NCBI RefSeq assembly: GCF_004216905.1
Contig: NZ_SGXJ01000003.1
Span: forward strand, 1,178,001 to 1,242,000
Direction of reading: 5' to 3'
DNA length: 64,000 nucleotides
Source: Kribbella sp. VKM Ac-2569
Lineage (GTDB): Bacteria; Actinomycetota; Actinomycetes; Propionibacteriales; Kribbellaceae
The notes under the pieces are model-generated. The model ran no database searches. It saw only the letters and a program-made list of their open reading frames with translations, and was not told the origin of the DNA. Of the stretch, positions 18,186 to 27,020 are shown piece by piece. Position numbers and translations under genes: made by a program. Position 1 is the first letter of the stretch, and each line of letters opens with the position of its first letter.

Positions 18186-19762
18186 CGACTCCGAAGGTAA
18201 GCACGCAGAACGGCGACTGGGCCGAGGTCGTCGACAAACTGGTCGCGGAGAAGATCGCGTCCCGGATCGCCGGGAAGGACGCGACGATCTGGGGCCCGGA
18301 CGCCGAGTCCGAGGCGTCGATCCGGCTCGGCTGGGTCGACCTGCACGACACCTCGCGGCCGCTGCTGGCCGAGATCGAGGCGCTGCAGGCCGACCTGCGG
18401 TCCGAGGGCCTGGACCGGATCGTGCTGTCCGGCATGGGCGGCTCGTCGCTGGCTCCGGAGGTCATCACCCGGACGGCGGGCGTGGAGCTCGTCGTCCTCG
18501 ACTCGACCGACCCGAGCGTGGTCAAGCGCGCGCTGGACGGTGACCTGTCGAAGACCGTGATCGTGGTGTCCAGCAAGTCCGGCGGGACGGTCGAGACCGA
18601 CAGCCACCGCCGGACCTTCGCCAAGGCGTTCACCGACGCGGGCATCGACGCGGCGTCGCGGATCGTCGTCGTGACGGACCCGGGTTCGCCGTTCGAGAAG
18701 CTGTCGGCGGACGAGGGCTACCGCAAGACGTTCCTCGCGGACCCGAACGTCGGCGGGCGGTACAGCGCGCTGACGGCGTTCGGCCTGGTGCCGTCCGGTC
18801 TGGCGGGCGCCGACATCGCCGAGCTGCTCGACCAGGCGGCCGAGGCTGCACCGGCGTTGCAGGCCGACTCCACCGACAACCCGGCGCTGTGGCTGGGCGC
18901 GGTACTCGCGGCGAGCGCTGGTCGGGACAAGGCGATCATCACGGCCGACGGCTCCGACATCGTCGGGTTCCCGGACTGGGCCGAGCAGCTGATCGCGGAG
19001 AGCACCGGCAAGAACGGCACCGGCGTACTCCCGGTCGCGGTCGAGGTCGGTGCGCCGGAGCTGCACAGCGACGCTGCTGACCTGACCAACGCCTTGCTCG
19101 CCGAGAAGGCGACCAGCGGGGTCCCGACGGCGCTGACGTCGGGCTCGCTCGGCGGTCAGATGCTGCTCTGGGAGACGGCGACAGCGGTGGCGGGCTACCT
19201 GCTCGGCATCAACCCGTTCGACCAGCCGGACGTGGAGAGCGCGAAGAAGGCGGCGCGTGGTCTGCTCGACGCGCAGCCGAAGCCGGAAGCGGCCGCGTTC
19301 ACCGACGGTTCGGTGGAGGTCCGCGCTACCGAGGGTCTGCTCGACGGTGTGGACTCGCTGCAGGGCGCGGTCGACGCGCTGCTGGGCAAGCTCGAGCCGA
19401 AGGGCTACGTGGCCGTCATGGCGTACCTGGACTCCGAGCGGGACGCCGACCTGATCGCGATCCGGCCGGCGCTGGCGACCAAGACCGACCGTCCGGTGAC
19501 CTTCGGCTGGGGCCCGCGGTTCCTGCACTCGACCGGTCAGTACCACAAGGGCGGCCACCCGGAGGGCGTGTACCTGCAGATCACCGGTGCGCACCCGACC
19601 GACGTGGAGATCCCGGACCGGCCGTTCACGTTCGGCACGCTGATCTCGGCGCAGGCCGCCGGTGACGCGGGCGTCATCGCGGAGCGCGGCCGTCCGGTAC
19701 TGCGTCTACACCTGACGGACGTGGCGTCCGGCGTACAGCAGCTTTTGTCCCTGTTCAAGTAA
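18182..19762 (+). CDS. pgi: Glucose-6-phosphate isomerase
   Basis: A 526-residue SIS-domain isomerase linking glycolysis and the pentose phosphate pathway. Substrate-phosphate contacts are [14 protein letters not shown] and [13 protein letters not shown]; the second SIS domain contains [12 protein letters not shown]. The GTG start at 18182 overlaps the transaldolase stop, which fixes it even though the frame is open upstream. Its placement inside the pentose-phosphate operon is typical of actinobacteria. Confidence 0.93.
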   Translation: MTTPKVSTQNGDWAEVVDKLVAEKIASRIAGKDATIWGPDAESEASIRLGWVDLHDTSRPLLAEIEALQADLRSEGLDRIVLSGMGGSSLAPEVITRTAGVELVVLDSTDPSVVKRALDGDLSKTVIVVSSKSGGTVETDSHRRTFAKAFTDAGIDAASRIVVVTDPGSPFEKLSADEGYRKTFLADPNVGGRYSALTAFGLVPSGLAGADIAELLDQAAEAAPALQADSTDNPALWLGAVLAASAGRDKAIITADGSDIVGFPDWAEQLIAESTGKNGTGVLPVAVEVGAPELHSDAADLTNALLAEKATSGVPTALTSGSLGGQMLLWETATAVAGYLLGINPFDQPDVESAKKAARGLLDAQPKPEAAAFTDGSVEVRATEGLLDGVDSLQGAVDALLGKLEPKGYVAVMAYLDSERDADLIAIRPALATKTDRPVTFGWGPRFLHSTGQYHKGGHPEGVYLQITGAHPTDVEIPDRPFTFGTLISAQAAGDAGVIAERGRPVLRLHLTDVASGVQQLLSLFK

Positions 19763-19788
19763 CACGACAACTCGGAGGAAAGCGGCCC

Positions 19789-21339
19789 ATGACCGCTGAG
19801 CTCGGCGAAGAGCCGACAGGTCCGGTGAACCCGCTGCGCGATCCGCAGGATCGGCGGCTGCCGAGGATCGCCGGGCCGTGCAGCCTGGTGATCTTCGGGG
19901 TCACCGGCGACCTGGCCCGCAAGAAGCTGATGCCGGCGGTCTACGACCTGGCGAACCGGGGGCTGCTGCCCCCGGGTTTCGCCCTGGTCGGGTTCGCCCG
20001 TCGGGACTACACCAATCAGGACTTCGCCCAGATCGTGCACGACTCGGTGAAGGAGCACGCGCGGACGCCGTTCCGCGAGGAGGTCTGGCAGCAGCTCGCC
20101 GAGGGCTTCCGGTTCGTGCCGGGCGACCTGACCGACGACGAGGCGTTCAAGCGGCTCCGGGAGACGGTCGACGAGCTCGACGTCACCCGCGGGACCGGCG
20201 GCAACCACGCGTTCTACCTGTCGATCCCGCCGGGGCTGTTCCCGGAGGTCGTGCGGCAGCTGTCCGAGCACGGGCTGACCGACGAGCACCCCGGCTCGTG
20301 GCGGCGGGTGGTGATCGAGAAGCCGTTCGGTCACGACCTGAAGAGCGCCCGCGAGCTGAACCAGGTCGTCGAGTCGGTATTCCCGCCCGAGGCGGTCTTC
20401 CGGATCGACCACTACCTGGGCAAGGAGACGGTCCAGAACATCCTCGCGCTGCGGTTCGCGAACGCGATGTTCGAGCCGATCTGGAACAGCAACTACGTCG
20501 ACCACGTGCAGATCACGATGGCCGAGGACATCGGCATCGGCGGCCGCGCCGGGTACTACGACGGCATCGGCGCCGCGCGGGACGTGATCCAGAACCACCT
20601 CCTCCAGCTGCTCGCGCTGGTCGCGATGGAGGAGCCGGTCAGCTTCGACGCCTGGTCGCTGCGCCAGGAGAAGAAGAAGGTGCTGAACGCCGTACAGCTG
20701 CCGGAACGCCTCGACCTACACAGTGCCCGTGGGCAGTACGCGGCAGGCTGGGCCGGTGGCTCGAAGGTGAAGGGTTACTTGCAGGAGGACGGCATCCCGG
20801 CGTCCTCGGCGACAGAGACGTTCGCCGCGCTGCGGGTCGACGTCGACACCCGGCGATGGGCCGGCGTCCCGTTCTACCTGCGCACCGGCAAGCGGCTCGG
20901 CCGGCGCGTGACCGAGGTCGCGGTGATGTTCAAGCGCGCGCCGCACCTCCCGTTCAACAAGACCGAGACCGAAGAACTCGGCCAGAACGCCCTGGTGCTG
21001 CGGATCCAGCCGGACGAAGGCATCACGGTCCGCTTCGGCGCCAAGGTGCCTGGTACGTCGATGGAGATCCGCGACGTGAACATGGACTTCATGTACGGCG
21101 GCTCGTTCACGGAGTCCTCCCCCGAAGCGTACGAGCGGCTGATCCTCGACGTACTGCTCGGTGATCCGCCGCTGTTCCCGCAGCACACCGAGGTCGAACT
21201 GGGCTGGAAGATCCTCGACCCGGTGCTCGACTACTGGGCGCGGCACGGCAAGCCGGAGCAGTACTCGTCCGGCGGCTGGGGCCCGGACACGGCGCACGAG
21301 ATGCTCGCCCGCGACGGACGTGCCTGGAGGCGGCCATGA
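19789..21339 (+). CDS. zwf: Glucose-6-phosphate 1-dehydrogenase
   Basis: A 516-residue enzyme of the oxidative pentose phosphate branch. The NADP-binding start is VIFGVTGDLARKKLMP (about 35-50). The active-site signature RIDHYLGKETVQN (205-217) holds the catalytic His and the binding Lys. The ATG follows a GGAGGAAAG site, 26 bases after pgi. The stop overlaps opcA (ATGA 21336-21339), coupling it to its effector. Confidence 0.97.
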   Translation: MTAELGEEPTGPVNPLRDPQDRRLPRIAGPCSLVIFGVTGDLARKKLMPAVYDLANRGLLPPGFALVGFARRDYTNQDFAQIVHDSVKEHARTPFREEVWQQLAEGFRFVPGDLTDDEAFKRLRETVDELDVTRGTGGNHAFYLSIPPGLFPEVVRQLSEHGLTDEHPGSWRRVVIEKPFGHDLKSARELNQVVESVFPPEAVFRIDHYLGKETVQNILALRFANAMFEPIWNSNYVDHVQITMAEDIGIGGRAGYYDGIGAARDVIQNHLLQLLALVAMEEPVSFDAWSLRQEKKKVLNAVQLPERLDLHSARGQYAAGWAGGSKVKGYLQEDGIPASSATETFAALRVDVDTRRWAGVPFYLRTGKRLGRRVTEVAVMFKRAPHLPFNKTETEELGQNALVLRIQPDEGITVRFGAKVPGTSMEIRDVNMDFMYGGSFTESSPEAYERLILDVLLGDPPLFPQHTEVELGWKILDPVLDYWARHGKPEQYSSGGWGPDTAHEMLARDGRAWRRP

Positions 21340-22415
21340 TCATCGACCTGACCGACACCACGTCGAGCGAGATCGCGTCGGCGCTGCTGAAGGCCCGGCG
21401 GAACGCGGGGTCGCCGGCCATGGGCATGGTCGGCACGATCGTGGTGGTCGTCGACGAGGCGTCCCACCACGACGCGATGAAGGCCGCGAACGAGGCCGGT
21501 CGCGAACACCCGTCCCGGGTCCTGGTCGCGATCCTGCGGCCGGGCCGCGGCGCGTCCGGGCTGGACGCCGAGGTACGAGTCGGCGAGGGCATTCCGGGTG
21601 AGGCGGTGCTCCTGCGGCTGCACGGTGACCTGGCGAAGGTGCCGGAGTCCGTGGTCACGCCGCTGCTGCTGCCAGACTCCCCTGTCATCGTCTGGTGGCC
21701 GGGCGGCGGGCCTCGTGTTCCGGCCGAGGATCCGTTGGGCCGGCTGGGCCGGCGCCGGGTGACGGACGCGGCCGCTACGCGGCGGGCGTCGGTGGACTAC
21801 AACGCGCGGGCCGAGGGGTACGCGCCTGGTGACACCGACTTCGCGTGGACGCGGTTGACGCCGTGGCGTGCGCTGATGGCGGCCGCGCTGGATCAGTACC
21901 CGACGAAGGTGACCGGGGCCGAGGTCACGGCCGCTCGCGGGAACGCGAGTGCGGATCTGATGTCCGCGTGGTTGCAGTCGCGGCTCAAGGTGCCGGTGGA
22001 GCAGCGGAACTCGCGAGGTCCGGGGGTGACCGCCGTACGGCTGTTCACGCCGTCGGGTCCGATCGCGTTGACGCGGCCGGACGGTGCGGTCGCGACGTTC
22101 TCCGTGCCCGGCCAGCCGGATCGGCCGGTGGCGTTGAAGCGGCGTACGACGTCTGAGCTGTTGAGTGAAGAGCTGCGGCGGCTCGACCCGGACGACGTGT
22201 ACGCGAAGACGCTGGCGTGCATGGTCGAGCGGGATGCGATGCCGGCGGACGCGAAGAAGGTCGCGGAGACGGCGCGGAAGTCCACGGCGGCCAAGGTGAC
22301 CGCGGCCGGGAAGAAGGTCGTCGCCACCAAGAAGGCTGCCCCTGCGAAGAAGGCTGCGGCGAAGAAGGTTGCTGGGGGCAAGAAGGCGGCGGGGAAGAAG
22401 GCGGCGAAGCGATGA
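21336..22415 (+). CDS. opcA: OpcA, G6PDH assembly/activation protein with histone-like tail
   Basis: A 359-residue OpcA, the actinobacterial/cyanobacterial partner that assembles or activates glucose-6-phosphate dehydrogenase. The conserved core covers about 1-305, with PDSPVIVWWPGGGP (114-127) and FAWTRLTPWRALMAAALDQ (169-187). Residues 307-359 are a Lys/Ala tail with about 17 lysines in repeats such as TKKAAPAKKAAAKK, like histone H1 or the tail of mycobacterial HU. Such a tail is not part of the OpcA fold. It overlaps zwf upstream and pgl downstream by 4 bases each. Confidence 0.95.
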   Translation: MIIDLTDTTSSEIASALLKARRNAGSPAMGMVGTIVVVVDEASHHDAMKAANEAGREHPSRVLVAILRPGRGASGLDAEVRVGEGIPGEAVLLRLHGDLAKVPESVVTPLLLPDSPVIVWWPGGGPRVPAEDPLGRLGRRRVTDAAATRRASVDYNARAEGYAPGDTDFAWTRLTPWRALMAAALDQYPTKVTGAEVTAARGNASADLMSAWLQSRLKVPVEQRNSRGPGVTAVRLFTPSGPIALTRPDGAVATFSVPGQPDRPVALKRRTTSELLSEELRRLDPDDVYAKTLACMVERDAMPADAKKVAETARKSTAAKVTAAGKKVVATKKAAPAKKAAAKKVAGGKKAAGKKAAKR

Positions 22416-23128
22416 ACCAGGCCGAGCTGCTGATCCATGCCGATGCCGATGATCTGGCGTACGCCGTCGCGTCCCGGTTCATCACCCGGGTCGTCGACGC
22501 GCAGAGCACCGGTGGCGTCGCACAGGTCGTGCTCACCGGCGGCCGGGTCGCCGCCGTCGTCTACCGGGCTGTCGCGGAGTCGCCGGCCCGGAACCAGATC
22601 GATTGGCAGCGGGTCGAGTTCTGGTGGGGTGACGAGCGTTTCCTGCCCGACGGCGACCCGGACCGGAACGAGACGCAGGCCCGGGAAGCGCTGCTGTCCC
22701 ACCTGGACGTCGACCCGGCCCGGGTGCACCCGATGCCGGCCGACACCGGACAGGGCGCCGAGGCTGCGGCTGCGGCGTACGCAGAAGAGCTGGCTGCCGC
22801 GGGCTCGCCGAAGTTCGACGTACTGATGCTCGGCGTCGGCCCGGACGGGCACGTGGCATCGCTCTTCCCTGGCTATCCGCAGCTCGAGGTGACAGATACC
22901 GCGGCGGTAGCGGTCCACGACTCCCCCAAGCCGCCACCGACCCGGGTCTCCTTGACGTTCCCGCGGCTGGACCGGGCGCGGGAGGTCTGGTTTGTGGTGT
23001 CGGGCGAGGACAAGGCCGACGCGGTCGCTCGAGCGCTGAGCGGCGATGACGTTCCGGCCGCCCACCCGAAGGGCCAGGACCGCACCCTCTGGCTCCTCGA
23101 CCAGGCCGCAGCCTCGAAGCTGACCTGA
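22412..23128 (+). CDS. pgl: 6-phosphogluconolactonase
   Basis: A 238-residue DevB/NagB-fold lactonase, second step of the oxidative pentose phosphate pathway. Family segments are FWWGDERFLPDGDPDRNETQ (near 70-89), VHPMP, and VLMLGVGPDGHVASLFPG. The ATG at 22412 overlaps the opcA stop. It closes the core operon; the next gene starts within 11 bases. Confidence 0.96.
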   Translation: MNQAELLIHADADDLAYAVASRFITRVVDAQSTGGVAQVVLTGGRVAAVVYRAVAESPARNQIDWQRVEFWWGDERFLPDGDPDRNETQAREALLSHLDVDPARVHPMPADTGQGAEAAAAAYAEELAAAGSPKFDVLMLGVGPDGHVASLFPGYPQLEVTDTAAVAVHDSPKPPPTRVSLTFPRLDRAREVWFVVSGEDKADAVARALSGDDVPAAHPKGQDRTLWLLDQAAASKLT

Positions 23129-23138
23129 AGTGGCTAGC

Positions 23139-24032
23139 ATGCTGAAGAAGACCATTGCGGTGGCGGCGAGCATCATGCTCGCCGCCACCGTTTTTGTTGC
23201 CACGTCAGACAATCCCGTCGAGGCGGCCGCGCCGGTGCTGATGGGCGTGCACGACGACGTCGCGCCGAAGGACCTGGCGAAGCGGTACCCCGGGGTGCGA
23301 GCGACCCGCGAGTTCGTCAACGGGGTCCAGTCGACGAAGACCGACCTGCGGAAGAAGTACGCCGGGGTGGCGCAGGCGTCCTGGGATGCCGGGCTGATCC
23401 CGTTCGTCAGCATCAAGACCGCGCCGGAGGCGACCGGTTCCGGGATGTACGACGTACGGTTCCGGGAGCTCGCGGTGTGGCTGAAGGAGCAGCCGGACAC
23501 GTACTTCATCTGGTATCACGAGCCCGAGAACGACATGGACGGGCAGACGTTCGCGAAGGCGTTCAAGCGCGTCCGGGACGTGATGAAGGCGGCCAATCCG
23601 CAGGTGAAGGTCGGGTACTCGGCGATGGCGTTCCAGTGGGACGGCCGGCCGCGGACCAAGGACCCGAAGCCGTGGCGGGTCGAGGCGGACTTCTACGGCG
23701 CCGACACGTACAGCGGCGGCACGCAGCCCGCGACCGCGATCGTCAGCGAGCACGCTGGGCACGTGCGGTGGTACCGCGAGGTCGTGCAGCAGACGCCGGG
23801 TGCGGCGGCGAAGTGGGGACTGACCGAGCGCGGGTTCAAGGGGACGAAGAGCGATCAGGCGCGGGCGAGCGAGATCGACCGCGAGACGGCGTACCTCGAT
23901 GGGCTGCCGGCGGGCTCGCGGCCGGCGTTCTACCTGTACTGGAACACGAAAGGCACCGAGGGCGATCCCGATCTGGTGAACGGCCCGAAGGCGCAGGCGG
24001 CGGTGGCCCGGATGGTCGGGAAGCTCGGCTGA
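23139..24032 (+). CDS. Secreted glycoside-hydrolase-like protein (GH26-like)
   Basis: A 297-residue exported protein; a GTG 9 bases earlier is an alternative start. The signal peptide is MLKKTIAVAASIMLAATVFV with cleavage near VEAAA. The rest looks like a TIM-barrel: IPFVSIKTAP, then WYHEPENDMDG with a likely acid/base Glu, and KWGLTERGFKG with a likely nucleophile Glu, the two-Glu pattern of clan GH-A and close to GH26. The substrate is unknown. It starts 10 bases after pgl, so it may be co-transcribed with the pentose-phosphate genes, although functionally it looks unrelated. Confidence 0.75.
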   Translation: MLKKTIAVAASIMLAATVFVATSDNPVEAAAPVLMGVHDDVAPKDLAKRYPGVRATREFVNGVQSTKTDLRKKYAGVAQASWDAGLIPFVSIKTAPEATGSGMYDVRFRELAVWLKEQPDTYFIWYHEPENDMDGQTFAKAFKRVRDVMKAANPQVKVGYSAMAFQWDGRPRTKDPKPWRVEADFYGADTYSGGTQPATAIVSEHAGHVRWYREVVQQTPGAAAKWGLTERGFKGTKSDQARASEIDRETAYLDGLPAGSRPAFYLYWNTKGTEGDPDLVNGPKAQAAVARMVGKLG

Positions 24033-24074
24033 GTTCGGCCGGCGCCGAAGAGTCGGGATGAAAGACTCGGGCGT

Positions 24075-24893
24075 ATGACGACGTTCCGCGAGTTGCATGC
24101 CGATCGGTTCGTGATGCCGAATGCCTGGGATGCCGGGAGTGCGGTGATCCTGGCGGCGGCCGGGTTCCCGGCGATCGCGACGACCAGCGCCGGGATCGCG
24201 TTCTCGCTGGCGAAGGGCGATCACACGCTGCCGGACGGGGCGCCGGCGGTGTCGCGGGAGCAGATGTTCGATCGGGTGCGGGAGATCGCGGCGGCGAGCG
24301 ACGTACCGGTGAACGGGGATCTCGAGGACGGGTACGGCGCTGAGCCGGAGCGGGTCGCGGACACGATCAGGCTGGCCCGCGAGGCCGGGTTGGCCGGCGG
24401 GAACATCGAGGACTACGACGGGCGGGAGCTGTACGACGTAGAGCTCGCGGTCGAGCGGATCGTGGCGGCGCGGGAGGCGTCCGGGGACGAGTTCGTGCTG
24501 ACCGCGCGGACCGACGGGCAGTTGCTGCGTACGCCGACCTCGTTGAGCGACTCGATCGACCGGGCAAACCGCTTCCGCGCGGCGGGCGCGGACTGTCTCT
24601 ACGTCCCCGGCGTCAACGATCTCGACACGATCCGCACGCTGGTCGCCGAGATCGACGGCCCGCTGAACGTGGTTATCGGTCTCGGCACCTCCACGCTGAC
24701 GGTCGCCGACCTGCAGGCGGCCGGCGTTGTGCGGATCAGTCTCGGCGGCAGCATCGCCCGGGCGGCCCTCGGCTTCATCCGCCGCAGCGCGGAGGAGCTG
24801 GCGACGAAGGGCACGATCACCTTCGCTGCCGACCAGATCCCACAGGCTGACTTGAACCAGCTGTTTGCGCGATCATCCAAGGGTGAACGCTGA
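24075..24893 (+). CDS. Isocitrate lyase / PEP mutase family protein
   Basis: A 272-residue (beta/alpha)8 enzyme of the ICL/PEPM superfamily. Seen are MPNAWDAGSA (substrate loop), VNGDLEDGYG carrying the metal-binding acidic residues, GGNIEDYDG, and LTARTDGQ. The lyase hallmark KKCGH is absent, so this is not isocitrate lyase. A C-C lyase such as an oxaloacetate or 2-methylisocitrate-type enzyme is possible, but the substrate cannot be assigned. Confidence 0.85.
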   Translation: MTTFRELHADRFVMPNAWDAGSAVILAAAGFPAIATTSAGIAFSLAKGDHTLPDGAPAVSREQMFDRVREIAAASDVPVNGDLEDGYGAEPERVADTIRLAREAGLAGGNIEDYDGRELYDVELAVERIVAAREASGDEFVLTARTDGQLLRTPTSLSDSIDRANRFRAAGADCLYVPGVNDLDTIRTLVAEIDGPLNVVIGLGTSTLTVADLQAAGVVRISLGGSIARAALGFIRRSAEELATKGTITFAADQIPQADLNQLFARSSKGER

Positions 24894-25443
24894 AGCCGGC
24901 CTCCCGGTGGTGGCGATAACCCACGGCGTCGTGGGTCTCACCACCTGTGCCTGCCTGATCGCATTCTTCGCCGTCGGCGGCCCCTTCGGAACCATCAACG
25001 ACCTGGGAAACGCTGTCTTCGGCGTCCAGAGCCTCGCTCTCGCCAGGTTCCTCGCGGCGCCCTCACATCGGTTCCTGCTGCTTGGCGTTGCCGTGGTCGG
25101 CGCGATCCTGACGGTCGTGGGCACAGTGCTTGTGGTGACCGAGGTCACCGGCTTCTACCTCGCTGGACTGTGGTCCAGCTTCGGCTTCGCGCTCATCGGA
25201 CTCTGGCTGGTGGCTGTCAGCCGGCACGGTCCGACCCGCCTGCGCCGATCAGGCGTCGTGGCCGGAGGTGTGATGCTGCTCGGGCTGGTCGGCGTACCAG
25301 GGATCCCGATGGGTCTCGACGACATGGACAACGCCCCGGCGTGGACCTTCGTGGCCGGCGTCAGCTGGGCCGGGACGTATCTGCTGTTCCCCGTCTGGAG
25401 CCTGCGGTTGGCCGGGCGGGACCGTGCCGAACGCGGCAGCTAG
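24883..25443 (+). CDS. Small multi-pass membrane protein of unknown function
   Basis: A 186-residue protein with about six hydrophobic segments, for example GLTTCACLIAFFAVGG, FLLLGVAVVGAILTVVG, LWSSFGFALIGLWLVAV and SGVVAGGVMLLGLVG. The GTG at 24883 (VNAEAGLPVV) is chosen; it overlaps the previous stop by 11 bases. A TTG at 24865 would also be in frame. No motif identifies its function. Confidence 0.7.
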   Translation: MNAEAGLPVVAITHGVVGLTTCACLIAFFAVGGPFGTINDLGNAVFGVQSLALARFLAAPSHRFLLLGVAVVGAILTVVGTVLVVTEVTGFYLAGLWSSFGFALIGLWLVAVSRHGPTRLRRSGVVAGGVMLLGLVGVPGIPMGLDDMDNAPAWTFVAGVSWAGTYLLFPVWSLRLAGRDRAERGS

Positions 25444-25653
25444 CGGCGGGAACATCTCGCGGACGTCTCCCCCGCCGACCCAGATCCCGATCGCCAGCGC
25501 AGCCGTTGCCTCCAGCAACCTCGCCTGGTCCCGATCCGCGCCCTCGGCGACTGGGCCGCCGTTTACGCCGACCGGGTCCCGACCGAAAACAAACCGTAAA
25601 CGCCTCGCGGGACAGTGTTGGAGTCAGCCCGATCCCGATGGAGGTCCCCCGCC
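25444..25653. other. 210-base gap, no gene assigned
   Basis: No convincing forward gene. A ribosome site GGAGGT (25640-25645) for the next gene closes the region. On the minus strand an open frame through 25518-25249 has some protein-like residues (LLEATAALAIGIWVGGGDV) but no good start and runs antisense into the membrane gene. It could be a gene remnant. Confidence 0.4.
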
Positions 25654-26061
25654 ATGTTCACCCTGCAACAGATCGTCGACGCCCCACCCACCGAGGTCGT
25701 CCGGGCGTTCACCGAGCCCGAACCGTTCGCCGCCTGGTTCGTCGCCGAAGGCTTCAGCACCCCGTCCGACCGCGTCACGCTCGACGTCCGCCCCGGCGGC
25801 CAGATCTCGGCCGTGTTCGTCGCCGCGGACGGCACAGAGGTCCCGTTCACGCTCCGCTTCGGCGACCTGGACCTGCCGCACCACCTGGTCCTGCACTTCG
25901 ACCAGCCCGCCGAGGAGATCACCGTCGACCTGACCGCGCTCGCCGACGGCCGTACGCGGCTCGATTACCGCAGCGTCGGGCTGTCCGACGAGCAGCAGGT
26001 CCCGATCGAACCCGGCGTCGCCACGATGCTCGGCCACTTGGCGGCGTACTTCACCCAGTGA
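25654..26061 (+). CDS. SRPBCC / AHSA1-type domain protein
   Basis: A 135-residue START-like protein. It opens with the family's strand FTLQQIVDAPPTEVVRAFTE, followed by the AAWF turn typical of activator-of-Hsp90 homologues, and ends in the long helix VATMLGHLAAYFTQ. The ATG at 25654 follows GGAGGT by 8 bases. Such proteins bind hydrophobic ligands; no specific role can be read. The gene stands alone. Confidence 0.85.
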   Translation: MFTLQQIVDAPPTEVVRAFTEPEPFAAWFVAEGFSTPSDRVTLDVRPGGQISAVFVAADGTEVPFTLRFGDLDLPHHLVLHFDQPAEEITVDLTALADGRTRLDYRSVGLSDEQQVPIEPGVATMLGHLAAYFTQ

Positions 26062-26097
26062 CCTATCCGGAGGGTCCTCCGCAAAACGGGATAGGAT
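26062..26097 (+). promoter_or_regulatory. Nested inverted repeats over the -10 of the LLM oxidoreductase gene
   Basis: Outer arms CCTATCC (26062-26068) and GGATAGG (26089-26095) enclose the inner 14-base palindrome CGGAGG-GT-CCTCCG (26068-26081). The right outer arm overlaps TAGGAT (26092-26097), which ends 7 bases before the ATG at 26105. This looks like a leaderless promoter with an operator, or a terminator for the preceding gene. Confidence 0.45.
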
Positions 26098-26104
26098 TCC
26101 CGCT

Positions 26105-26920
26105 ATGACAGCTTCCGATTCCACCGACCGTCCGTACGGCGCGTTCCCCGCACGGATCGGTCTGCAGGTCCAGCCCCAGCACGCCCAGTACGCCGACATC
26201 CGGCGGACCGTCGCGGCGGCCGAAGAGATCGGCGTTGACGTTGTTTTCAACTGGGACCACTTCTATCCGCTCAGCGGTGAGCCCGCGGGTCTGCACTTCG
26301 AGTGCTGGACCATGCTGGCCGCCTGGGCCGAGGCGACCGAGCGGGTCGAGTTCGGCGCCCTGGTCACCTGTAACTCCTACCGCAACCCCGACCTGCTCGC
26401 CGACATGGCGCGGACGGTCGACCACATCAGCGACGGCCGGCTGATCTTCGGCATCGGCTCCGGCTGGTTCGAGAAGGACTACGACGAGTACGGCTACGAG
26501 TTCGGTACGGCGGGCGGCCGGCTGGACGCCCTCGGCGAGGCGCTGCCGCGGATCGAGCAGCGCTGGGAGAAGCTCAACCCGAAGCCGACCCGGGACATCC
26601 CGGTGCTGATCGGCGGCGGCGGTGAGAAGAAGACGCTGAAGCTCGTGGCCAAGCACGCGAACATCTGGCACGGGTTCGGCGACGCCGAGACCATCGCGCA
26701 CAAGCACGCCGTACTGGACGAGCACTGCGCGACCATCGGCCGCGACCCCGGCGAGATCGAGCGCTCGGTCGCCGTCGGCGACAAGACGCCCGAGCAGGTC
26801 GGCAAGTCGCTCCTCGACGTCGGCACCCGCCTCTTCACGGTCCACTCCTCCGGCCCCGACTACGACCTGGGCCTCCTCCGCGCCTGGGTCGCCTGGCGCG
26901 ACGAGGTCAACGCCAAGTAG
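26105..26920 (+). CDS. LLM-class F420-dependent oxidoreductase
   Basis: A 271-residue bacterial-luciferase-like TIM-barrel enzyme. Typical segments are VVFNWDHFYPL, ERVEFGALVTCNSYRNP with the non-prolyl cis turn region, HISDGRLIFGIGSGWFEKDY, and IPVLIGGGGEKKTLKLVA. The subfamily is TIGR03560-like, where F420 is the expected cofactor. The substrate is unknown. No ribosome site is seen; a TAGGAT -10 at proper distance suggests leaderless translation. Confidence 0.9.
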   Translation: MTASDSTDRPYGAFPARIGLQVQPQHAQYADIRRTVAAAEEIGVDVVFNWDHFYPLSGEPAGLHFECWTMLAAWAEATERVEFGALVTCNSYRNPDLLADMARTVDHISDGRLIFGIGSGWFEKDYDEYGYEFGTAGGRLDALGEALPRIEQRWEKLNPKPTRDIPVLIGGGGEKKTLKLVAKHANIWHGFGDAETIAHKHAVLDEHCATIGRDPGEIERSVAVGDKTPEQVGKSLLDVGTRLFTVHSSGPDYDLGLLRAWVAWRDEVNAK

Positions 26921-26930
26921 ACCCCAGGCT

Positions 26931-26987
26931 CTTTGGGCCCCCATCAACCATTCAGGCGAGCCGAAAGCGGTTGGTGGGTGCTCAAAG
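26931..26987. terminator. Long 19-base-pair hairpin after the LLM gene
   Basis: Arms 26931-26949 and 26969-26987 pair over 19 positions: 16 Watson-Crick, two G-U wobbles and one mismatch, with a 19-base loop. It starts 11 bases after the LLM stop and ends 33 bases before the def ATG. There is no U-run. It is unusually long for an intergenic terminator here; a regulatory leader for def or a small RNA is also possible. Confidence 0.55.
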
Positions 26988-27020
26988 ACGCCGTGGGGGG
27001 CGGCGGTTAGGATTTCGGGC

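Noticed and set aside
25249-25518. Minus-strand gene with LLEATAALAIGIWVGGGDV
   Set aside because: No credible start or ribosome site and it runs antisense across most of a membrane protein gene. It may be a remnant, but it cannot be supported.
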